Translations under genes and position numbers: made by a program
Notes under the pieces: generated by a model
The model's input: only the letters and a program-made list of their open reading frames with translations
What the model was told of the DNA's origin: nothing
The model's database searches: none
NCBI GenBank assembly: GCA_034406715.1
Contig: CP137869.1
Span: 868,001 to 932,000, forward strand
Reading direction: 5' to 3'
Origin: Rhodotorula mucilaginosa
Taxonomy: Eukaryota > Basidiomycota > Microbotryomycetes > Sporidiobolales > Sporidiobolaceae
DNA: 64,000 nucleotides
Part shown: positions 52,666-61,458 of the stretch, one piece after another
Numbering within the stretch: position 1 is the stretch's first letter
How the letters are laid out: each line of letters starts with the position of its first letter

Positions 52666-53976
52666 CTATCCCAGAGCGAGGGCGAGTTCGGGCTGCTGCA
52701 AGCCGCCAAGCGTCGCGCGCAAGAGCTCGAGAAAGTTGACGATCGCCTCGCGGTCGCGTTCTGCGGTAGGGGGGGGACAACGGACGGTCATACACACTCC
52801 CGCACGCATTCGAGGATGCGCAAAGTGAGGGAATTGGCGGCTTGTTCGAGGAGATGGTGTGCGCAAATTGGCGCGATCCACTCGCGAGAAGGTGTGAGAA
52901 ACGAGCATGCAAGAGAATCGTGAGGCGTACCTTGTTCGGATTCGTGAGCGCTAATGTCGACGAGGAGGCCGGCGAGCGTGTGTCCCTGCAGGTTGGAGAG
53001 ATTCGTGTAGGCGTTGTAGATCTCGGTCGTCAGCTGGAGGAAGAGCTCGTTGACGTCGGCCAGGATCGCTGCAAGAACGTGTGGACGGTGGGCCGTGCAC
53101 GAGGCGAGAGACGAAGAGAAGAAGGTCAGTTCTGTTGCTTGTTCTTTCTCTCGGTGCGCCTGATTGCATGTCCATCTGGCCTGCATCGAAGGAAGGGAGA
53201 AGGAGAGGGAGAGGGAGAGGGACTGACATTCGAGCTCGTCGAGGTCGGTGGTCGACTCTTTAGCGTCAACCTTCGAGAGGTTCCAGACGTCGAGGTCCGC
53301 ATCGGGTTTGACGATCCCTGCGAGGAACGAGGAAGCAGAAGCAGAGGAGGAAGGAGCGGTCTTGTCCGTGTCCGTGTCGGGCAGCAGGGCGGGCGCCTCT
53401 GCGATGGGAGAAGCGCGTCCGGCGGCGAAAAAAGACGCGAAGGCCTCCTTGAGGTGCTGCACGAGTCCGCGGAGCGTGTCTTTGATCCAGTCTGTGTGTA
53501 CAAGTCGAGGATCTTGGTTCAGTTCAGGGCTTGCTCTTGGTCGAAAGCGGCTTGGTTGAGGATGAGAGTTGCCCAGCAGTGGGACGGGACGGGACGGGAC
53601 GCACGAGCGGCGCGCTGCTTGACGTCGACGCGAGCGAGGCGGTGCTCGAGCTGCGAGCGGTGGACGGACTGCAAGCTTTGTTCGGTCGTATAGAGTTGCA
53701 TCATGACTGAGAGTTTGAGCGCGTGCAAGTCGGCGAGGATGGCTGCACACGAGAGAAGTCAGTCAGGCAGCCGGCCGTCGCGTGGCCGAAGGGGCAAAAG
53801 TATAGCTCGCCTTCGAGCTGGTCGTCATCTTGAGCAGCATCTTGGAGGTACGTGCGCGTGATGGCAGCCTGGTCGAGAGCTTGGAAGGGCTGGTAGACGT
53901 CGACGGCGAGCAGCGAGTGAGACTGAGCGAGCACGTCGTCCCTGGTCCCGGGGATCACATCCGCGTGAGCTGACAT
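52666..53976 (-). CDS. Unknown 306-residue helical protein
   Basis: The predicted exons are 53811-53976, 53605-53742, 53228-53491, 52931-53068 and 52666-52880. All four introns fall in phase 1 and the sum is exactly 307 codons, which supports the model. The start is MSAHADVIPGTRDDVLAQSH. The protein is largely helical and has two similar-looking segments: LEAILADLHALKLSVMMQLY and ELESILADVNELFLQLTTEI. Between them is WIKDTLRGLVQHLKEAFASF and an acidic Ser/Ala linker. The end reads FLELLRATLGGLQQPELALA. The first intron needs a GC donor (GCGAGC at 53805-53810 on the minus strand). The last acceptor (CGCGAG) is weak, so the C-terminus is the least certain part. I recognise no family. A coiled-coil or tethering-type role is conceivable but unsupported. 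Confidence 0.55.
53581..53600. repeat. (GGGAC)4 pentanucleotide microsatellite
   Basis: Four perfect GGGAC units on the plus strand. They lie a few bases inside the second intron of the unknown minus-strand gene, immediately beyond its donor GTGCGT, where they read as CGTCC repeats. Confidence 0.9.
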
Positions 53977-54134
53977 TCTCGTCAATTTCACTGATCTGTC
54001 CCTCGGATCTGTAGAGCGCGTTCGCGTTGTGGGAGCGTCGGAGAGGAACGGCGAGAGCGAGACCAGCTGCAGCGAGTGCGCTCTCTTCGCGACCTCACAC
54101 TCCCGGGAACGAGACACGCCCAACGAAGCGAATC

Positions 54135-54575
54135 ATGTCGCGGATACTGTCCAATCTGCCGCGCCTCGTGTTTGCCAACGCCGCCCGACCCTCGTCGTGG
54201 GCCGCCGTTTCTCCTCGTCCCTCATCAGCCCAGCAGCAGCACCTCCGGTCCATCTCGACCGCCCTCCTCTCTCGAGTCCAGGCACCACTCGCACAGCCAG
54301 CTCTCGTCGCGCCGCCGGTGAGCCTCGTCCAGCCAGCAGCGGGTCAGACCCGCGCGTTCAAGATGCCCAGGTCGATGCGCAAGGTCTCGAGTCCCGTCGC
54401 GAGGAACACGGGCAAGGGAAAGACGGCCAGGAAACACTCGGCGAGGTCGGTGAGTTTGGCGCACGCACTGCCCTCCCGTAGTCGAGCGATTGGCAAACCC
54501 TGCGCGGACGCTCACTCTTTGTTCCGATCCCCTCAGGCCAAGCGGAGAAGGATGCGCCGCGGCAAGATCAACTAA
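54135..54575 (+). CDS. Small very basic protein with mitochondrial presequence (candidate mitoribosomal or assembly protein)
   Basis: The start MSRILSNLPRLVFANAARPS at 54135 is a typical Arg/Ser/Ala mitochondrial targeting sequence. After an Ala/Gln/Pro linker comes a basic core, FKMPRSMRKVSSPVARNTGK then GKTARKHSARS, and the end AKRRRMRRGKIN with TAA at 54573. An 87-base segment (54450-54536) has a good donor (GTGAGT) and acceptor (CCCTCAG). It is a multiple of three and in frame, so the gene reads 117 residues spliced or 146 unspliced. The spliced form, joining HSARS to AKRRRM, is more compact and basic. The Arg/Lys-rich C-terminus recalls small mitochondrial ribosomal proteins or Cox24/mS38-like proteins, but I cannot name it. 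It diverges from the unknown minus-strand gene by about 160 bases. Confidence 0.6.
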   Translation: MSRILSNLPRLVFANAARPSSWAAVSPRPSSAQQQHLRSISTALLSRVQAPLAQPALVAPPVSLVQPAAGQTRAFKMPRSMRKVSSPVARNTGKGKTARKHSARSVSLAHALPSRSRAIGKPCADAHSLFRSPQAKRRRMRRGKIN

Positions 54576-55090
54576 ACCCCATTCCCACCTCGTGTACTTT
54601 TACAACACTGCATCTTCCCTGCAACCCACCCTCGAACGAATTCTCTGAGGGATCGGTAGGCAGAGCGAGAGAGTGTCGGTCACCCCGACACTGGAAAGGC
54701 GGCACCGACTCGCGAGTCTGCTTCCAAAGGCTTGACGCGGCCTTTTCAAGAGACGCTCTACTGACAGATGAGGCCGCCGATCGAGTTGATGGCGTTAAGA
54801 GAAAGGCAGCCTCGAGCGAGCACAGTCGAATCAATTCTCCTTCCAGTTCTGGATCTGATGTCTGGCCATCTTCGGGAATCGCTTTCGCGGCATAGCGAGT
54901 GCGACTTCTTCGGCGTGTAGGCTATCGTAGATCCATGCATTTCACTGCCTTTCCCTTTCTTTGCGATGTCATACCCATGTTCGTCGACTCGGCCGACTCG
55001 AATCGCTGCTCTCTCTGTCGTTCCTACAGCCGTCCTTCCGTCAAACCGAGGGGTCTTGTAGAGTTCTGCTCGCTCGCCGCTCCAGAAGAA
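54576..55090. other. Spacer between the small basic protein gene and COX23-like gene
   Basis: This 515-base interval should contain the terminator of the former gene and the promoter of the latter. The COX23 frame is open upstream to about 54899 with in-frame ATGs, so an N-terminal extension is possible. No other feature is recognised. Confidence 0.45.
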
Positions 55091-55733
55091 ATGCCGACCT
55101 TTTCGATGCCCCCGCCGCCTCCTCCGCCCATCGACCCCTCCCAGCCCGCCCCGACTGGACAGAAGCCGACGTCGTACGACGACGCGTTCCGGAGTCGCGA
55201 AGCCCACACCAAGTTTGCCGACCCGTGCGCGCTGGCCAGAGAGGTGCGCAACGACGGTCCGAAACGCCTGCCTGCCTATGGACTCGAGGTGGAGGCGGAG
55301 AGGAGGAGGAGGGAAACTGACTGTGCCTTTTTTTGGGAGAGACAGGAGAGCATGAAGTGCCTCGATAAGAACGCGTACGACAAGTCTAAATGTACAAGGG
55401 TGCGTGCCTCGCGACCTACGCCCGAGTGCGAACGAACGAACCTCCGCCGGGTGCAGACTGCTGACCGGGTCGATGTTTATGCAGTTCTTCGAGGCAGTGA
55501 GTGCAGAAGCGGCGTGTTCCGTACGGGCGAACAAACACTCACCTTGCTTTGCCCGAATGGCTGTAGTATCGGGACTGCAAGAAGGACTGGGTGAGTCTCG
55601 GTTTCTTACGGTCTCCGCCTCTCTCTCTCTCCTTGTTCCGCAAACGAGATGAACTGCTGATGACGTTGCTCTCCCCCGCTCGCAGCTCTCGCAGAGACGA
55701 GAGGACCGACGAGCAGGACTCGATGTCGCCTGA
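55091..55733 (+). CDS. COX23: COX23-like twin CX9C mitochondrial intermembrane-space protein
   Basis: Cox23-type proteins are imported by Mia40 and help cytochrome oxidase assembly. Five exons (55091-55243, 55346-55399, 55485-55496, 55567-55590, 55686-55733) give 96 residues, starting MPTFSMPPPPPPPIDPSQPA. The first CX9C forms across intron 1 (FADPCALARE + ESMKCLDKN). The second forms across introns 2 and 3 (CTR + FFEA + YRDC). It then reads CKKDW and LSQRREDRRAGLDVA with TGA at 55731. The twin CX9C spacing and the F.DPCA start match Cox23/CHCHD7-type proteins. Exons 3 and 4 are only 12 and 24 bases. All splice sites are GT-AG and every join is in phase. An upstream in-frame ATG could lengthen the N-terminus. 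Confidence 0.82.
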
Positions 55734-55936
55734 GTTGGCCGCAGCGCCGTCACCCTCCTTTCCCGCTTATTCTCTTTCACCCCCGCTCCTGCGTTCCTTC
55801 CTGTTGTCTTGTAATACTCACTGCACGCATGACGATAAACTACAAGAATTCCGGTATATCATGCCCCTCTTGCCGCTCCCTCCCCATTTCATTTGACTTT
55901 GATATTGGCCATCCGGACGACGCAAACCTCGCCCGT

Positions 55937-58475
55937 TCAGTAGATTTTGCGAGACGCCGCTTCGCGCTTGACAAAGTCTCCTGGAGCGAACCCTCTCGGC
56001 CCGAGCGCCTCATCAACCACCTTCATCAGCTCGATCACGCGCTCTTCATCCCACTGCCGTCCGACCACCTGCACGCCGACCGGCAAACCGGCCATGTCTT
56101 GCGCGTCATAGACCCCTCCCGGACCGTACACGCGCTCTTCAAAGATCTTGCTCCCGTGGTGAGCGCGCCGGCGCTCGTGCCATTCGTCCGAGAGGCCGTC
56201 CCGCGCCGGGTCGACAAACGTGACGGGGATTTGGCCGACGGTCGAATCGACTATGTTCCACTGGACCGTACCTGCACGTCGAGGAGGAAGTTCCTTGTGT
56301 CAGGATTTTCGCGAGCAAGCTGCTGCGTGAGGGTGAGCCGACTCACGCATGATCAGCGCGCCATTCTCCTTCGTTTCGCCGTGTTTCAAAGCCGGCGTCG
56401 CCTGAGTCGGGCAAATGACCGCATCGAACGCGTGTTCCTCCCAGAGCTGCAAACGTCCGCGTGCGTCAACAAAAAAGACTCGTGATAGCTGGTAGAGTCG
56501 GCGGGAAAACGTTTACAAGTTGACGGGTCTTGAACACGTATTGGTTCCTGCAAGCGAGCGGTCGGACCCCGTATATCAAGATCTCAGTTCTTGCTCCCGC
56601 TTAGTCTCGCTCGGCTGGAGAAGGAAGCTGCCATACCGCTTGTCCATCCAGCGCTGCACGTCATTGACGCTCTTGCCACCGTTGGCGTCGAGGAGCCGCG
56701 CGGCGTGCTCGTCCCCGACAACGTAGCGGCAGTAGAGGCTCGTCAGCCATCGGGAAAAGTTGTGCGAGCGACTCGACGAGGTCGCCATCGAGAGGAAGGC
56801 CTCTGCGGGATCGTTCTTCAAGAACGAGAGCAGGATTTCGTCTGCGTGAGAAGGCCAATTTCAGCTCTCTCTTGCCCTGCTCGTGTAGCGTCTAGGGCGC
56901 ACTTACAGCGACCTGCCGACGCCAGAGCAATGAAGTATTCGAGGGATTCGGCAGCTGTAGCTCAAGAAGGGACGTCAGCCTCGGAGTCTGTGCAGCACCG
57001 GTCCTTTCAAAAATGACACTCACCTGGCGTCGGTTCGAACTCGATCACCTCGTGCCCGGCTTTGCGGAGGGCTTCAACAGTCTCCATCACGGCTCGTTCG
57101 CAAGCCGGAGAGGCTGCGCAGAACCCGTCGTGCAGGAAGTAACCGAATCGGAGCGGGCGATCCGTCGGAAGCTTGACGTCTCGGTAAGGCACGGGCAGCA
57201 AGTTCGTCTGCGTCAAGGCGAGTTGGGGAGCGCCATCGAGCGCTACACGCGCCATGAGCTCGAGGTCCGCGACGGAGCGACCCATGGGACCCATGGCCGA
57301 CTTGACCCCTTCGAAGCCGGGGTTGCACTGCTGGATGCCAAAGTTTGTGAACCGTCCCGCGGAGGGCTTGAGGGCGTAGCAGCCGGAGAAGTGAGCCGGG
57401 ATGCGGACCGAGCCGCCGCTGGCGAAGGAGGTGAGGTGAAAAAGTCAGTGTATCGTCCAAGGAAGGAAAACTCTCGCAGGGCCGCAGAGGTGGCTCACAT
57501 GTCGCTACCGATTCCCACCACACTCGAGTCGCTACCGATCAATCCTCCTTCACCGCCCGAAGACCCACCGGGAGTCCGACGTGGGTCGTACGGATTATTC
57601 GATACGCCGAAGAGAGCGGTACTGCACTCAAACGAGAGCATCGTTTGAGGCACAGTCGACTTGACAAAGGGAATACCGCCGGCCTGTAGGGGAGACATTC
57701 TTAGAAGTCAGGCCGAGAGTACAAATCGGAACTCCGGCCGAGAGGCAACGAGAGTCGCAAAAGCGTCGGACGCACCTTGCGGATCAGGGATACCAGGGAG
57801 GCGTCCTTTGCCGCGGGCTGGTTGCGCTTGTGCGTGAAGCCGAGCGTCGTATCGTAACCTTCGACGTCAAGCATATCCTTGAGAGAAACGGGGACTCCGT
57901 GCACTAAACAAGGCGCCGCGAATGGCGAATGGCGGCACAAAAGTCAGAAGAAGGTATCGCGGTCCAAGGCGACCTCGCAGGGGACTCACAAGGTCCGGTG
58001 ACCTTTCCGGTCCTCTCAAACTCGGCGTCGAGCGACTGCGCCTTCTTGAGCGCGTCGAGGAACATGATTTCGGTGAGGACGTTCAGGCGTTCGTGCGCCT
58101 GACTCGCCGCTTCGATATAAACTCGCATGACACTCGTCGCTGTCCAGCCCGGCTTTTTCGCGGCAATGCTGACAGGGTACAAAGTGTTAGCTCTAGAGAT
58201 AGGCAGCGGCATGAGTGAAGGAACGCACTTCTGCACGATCTCCGCCGAGTCTGCGCTGCGGATGGCAGCCGTCAAATCGGCCGATACAGCAGGTCCCTCT
58301 TTGTGCAAGAGCTCCCGGACATTTCGCAAGGTCTCTGCTTGCTCAGCTCTGCGGTGTGGTGAGCGCAGGTGCATCAGCAACTTGAGAAGGTGGGGAAGGA
58401 ACCTCGGATCTGAGATCAAGACGGTCACAGCCAGTCTGCTCACTGTTTCTCGGCCCGCGCCTGTTTCCAGTGCAT
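55937..58475 (-). CDS. Amidase-signature hydrolase (FAAH/acetamidase-like), copy 1
   Basis: Amidase-signature enzymes hydrolyse amides with a Ser-cisSer-Lys triad. The start MHWKQARAEKQ at 58475 is short and joins QAEQAETLRNVRELLHKEG. The catalytic lysine is in HGVPVSLKDML. Next come GGIPFVKSTVPQTMLSFEC and DPRRTPGGSSGGEGGLIG, which holds the cis-serine. GSDI|GGSVRIPAHF holds the nucleophilic serine, with an intron splitting the Ile codon. Downstream blocks are MGPMGRSVADLELMARVALD, LRFGYFLHDGFCAASPACER, AFDAVICPTQATPALKHGET, NIVDSTVGQIPVTFVDPARD and MAGLPVGVQVVGRQWDEERV. TGA is at 55937. All triad residues are present. The substrate is unknown; fatty-acid or short-chain amides are typical. 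It pairs with the next gene upstream. Confidence 0.85.
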
Positions 58476-58657
58476 ATTCAGATCACGCGGCGTGGTACTG
58501 TGGTGTTGGAAGAGATGATGCGCGAGGTGGAAGACCTTGCCGGAGCCGCGAACACCTATCGGCCGAAATGCTGCCGAGAGCTCAGAGGTGGGGAAACTAC
58601 TCAATTTGCAAGGTTCGACCGACAATGGCACGCTGCCAAGCACAGATCCGTAATATT

Positions 58658-61066
58658 TCAGTACACTTTGTCCGAGACCTGCTGGCGCTTTGCAAACTCG
58701 CCGGGTCCGAAGCCACGGGGTCCGAGGGCGTTGTCGACAAGCTTCATGAGCTCGATGACCCTCTCCTCGTCCCACTGACGCCCGACGACCTGCACACCGA
58801 CCGGCAACCCCGCCATGTCTTTCGCATCGTAGATCCCCTTGGGCCCGTAGACGCGGGGCTCGAGAAGCGCACTTCCTCCCGCTGCGCGTCGACGCGCTTC
58901 CCATCCGTCCGAAGGAGCATCCTTCTCTGCGTCGACGAACGTGACCGGGATTTGTCCCACAGTCGAGTCGATGATATTCCAGTGAATGGTGCCTGCGATA
59001 CAAGCGTATCAGCTGTCGTGGTCTCTGATTCGAGGGTCTCTGATCCAAGAAAAACGTGAAAAGCGGCAACGTACGAAGAGACAGAACGCTGAGCTGGTTC
59101 GTCTCGCCATGCTTCAAAGCCGGCGTGGCCTGAGTCGGGCAAATAACGGCGTCGAAAGCGTGCTCTTCCCACATCTAGCGCGAGGAAAGGCGTTAGCGAA
59201 GGTACCGGGACCGTGATCACAGAGCAAAAAGCGACCGCACGAGCTTCTTCGCCGCCTTGACGTAGCAGTCGCTGTCGAAGGGGAGAAACGTCAGTCAAAC
59301 AAAACAGCTGTGCGAAGCTGCAGGCGAAGCACTGACCGTCTGTGATGCCAAGTCTGCAATTCGTTAACGGTCTTGCCGCCGTTCGCCGCAATGATTCTCG
59401 CAGCAGCTGCGTCTCCCATGTACGAGCCCGTGAACCATTCGAGGAGCCACCGAACGGGACCAGGAAGCTTGGCGGCTTTGGTCGTCAAGTAGAGGAAGGA
59501 CTCGGTCGGGTCACCCTTGAGGGATGACATCAAGATTTCGTCTGCGAGAGAAGCGAGTCAGTTTCGAGAGTTCAGATTCCGGACGAGGCGCGAAAAAGAT
59601 GCGCGCTTACGCTTGCCCGCGGACGTGATGGCAACGAAGTATTCCATCGCTTCGACGGCTGCGAATCGCGCTCGAGTGGTCAGTGTTTCCCCTTGTGTCG
59701 AAAAAATCTGAGCGCCTCTTCACAGCTCACTGGATGGCGGCACGAACTCGATGCACTCGTGACCGGCTTTGCGGAGTGCCTCCACCGTCTCGAGTACGGC
59801 TCGTTCGCAAGCCGGAGAAGCCGCGACGAACCCATCGTGCACGAAGTAGCCGAACCGGAGCGGCCGTTTGGGGAGGTCGACTTGGCGGTACTTCATCGGG
59901 ATGATCCCGGTCTGAGTGGCCGCGAGCTCTGGAGTCGCGTCGAGCGCGACGCGGGTCATGCGTTCGAGATCGGCGACGGAACGCCCCATGGGACCCATTG
60001 TCGACCGGACACCGTCGAACCCGGGATTGCAATGTTGGCATCCTTCGCTCGAGAAGCGGCCGGCGCACGGCTTGAGCGCGAAGCAACCCGAGAAGTGGGA
60101 CGGAATGCGGAGAGAGCCTCCGCTGCAAGACAACAGTATGCATCAAAGGTCAGGACAAGTGCTGTAGACAGAGTCAATCCGAACACGACGCACATGTCGC
60201 TTCCGATGCCGATGACGGATGCGTCGCTTCCAAGAAGAGCACCTTCGCCGCCCGACGATCCTCCGGGGGTGCGACGAGGGTCGTACGGATTCTTGGCGAC
60301 GCCGAACAGCGGCGTGCCGCACTCGAACGAGAGCATGGTCTGCGGGATCGCACTCTTGACGAAGGGAATGCCGCCGGCCTGATGCAGAATCCAGACATGA
60401 TCAGAACTCGACTCAGTGTACCTCTGGCGACATCGCTGCGCGCGCGTACCTGACGGATGATGCGAGTGAGGGTTGCGTCCTCCGGCATCGGCTGCCGCTG
60501 CTTGTGCGTGAAGCCCATCGTGGTATCGACGCCCTGCACGTCAATTTGATCCTTCAAGCTGACCGGCACACCATGGAGAGGTCCGACAATCTTGCCGGTC
60601 TTTGCAAACTCGGCATCGAGTTCTTTGGCGCGTTCGAGAGCGGAAGCAAACATGATCTCGGTCAAGATGTTGGACCGGGCGTGCTCCTTAGCAGCCGCTT
60701 CTGCGTACGTCCGCATGACGTTGACGGCGGTCCATCCGGGTTCCTTTGAGGCGACGCTGGCCCAAGTCCAGCATCAGGATCAACTCTGGTTATAGCGGAA
60801 GGAAGAGAGCGGGGCTCACTTGTCGACGATAGTGGCGGCATCGGCGCTGCGAATCGCAAAGGCGAGCTCCCTCGACAGAGTCGGAGCAGCTTGTTCTGCC
60901 AGCTGTATGCCCTTCTCGATCTCCCGTCGCTGTTCGGCGCTGTGTCACCATGTCCTGAATCTGTCAGCGCTGTGGGGCTGCGAAGAGACGAGCGAGCAGA
61001 GAGGGCGAAAGGAGAGCGGACGGCTCACTGCTTGTCGTCGCGGATCTGAGTCCAATTGGGCGCCAT
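58658..61066 (-). CDS. Amidase-signature hydrolase (FAAH/acetamidase-like), copy 2
   Basis: It is a close paralogue of copy 1 in the same orientation, 182 bases upstream of it. The start is MAPNWTQIRDDKH formed over intron 1, then AEQRREIEKGIQLAEQAAP. Triad motifs are LHGVPVSLKDQIDVQGVDTT (Lys), TPGGSSGGEGALLGSDASVI (cis-Ser) and GSDI|GGSLRIPSHF (nucleophile). The Ile codon is split by an intron at the same place as in copy 1. Other shared blocks are MGPMGRSVADLERMTRVALD, RFGYFVHDGFVAASPACERA, MWEEHAFDAVICPTQATPAL and NIIDSTVGQIPVTFVDAEKD. It ends ...FAKRQQVSDKVY with the stop at 58658. Matching domain order and a shared intron position point to tandem duplication. Both copies look intact, so divergence of substrate or expression is plausible. 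Confidence 0.86.
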
Positions 61067-61458
61067 CCTGGCGGAACAGTGTCCGTATAGAGCGCAGGAG
61101 CGAGAGAGAGGCCCAACTTGGTACGGCTCTCGGCCGGAAGCGTCGCCGGAAGTGATCGAGCGCACACGGTTATCTCCGCGGATTCCGGTACGAGCTGTAA
61201 CCTGCCCTCCTTCATAGCTTTCAAGACTTGCGTGAAGATGCTAGAGGACTTCTGTACTGAACAACTGCTTAGGGCTTTGATAACACCTCAATCTGAGGTG
61301 CTGTTACGAGAGAAGCGAACGGAGTTAGAACTGACTGGAACAGGGGGACACACGCTCTGCAGGTGACTGTCGAGGTGGAGCATAGCCACAGACTCAACTG
61401 CACAGCGACCGTTTCGAGCGAAGTCACATACGCAAAGCAAGCAGGGACTGAAGACGAG
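61067..61458. other. Divergent spacer between amidase copy 2 and PRP5
   Basis: About 390 bases likely holding both promoters. The PRP5 frame is open upstream to about 61363 but has no ATG before 61459. Confidence 0.5.
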
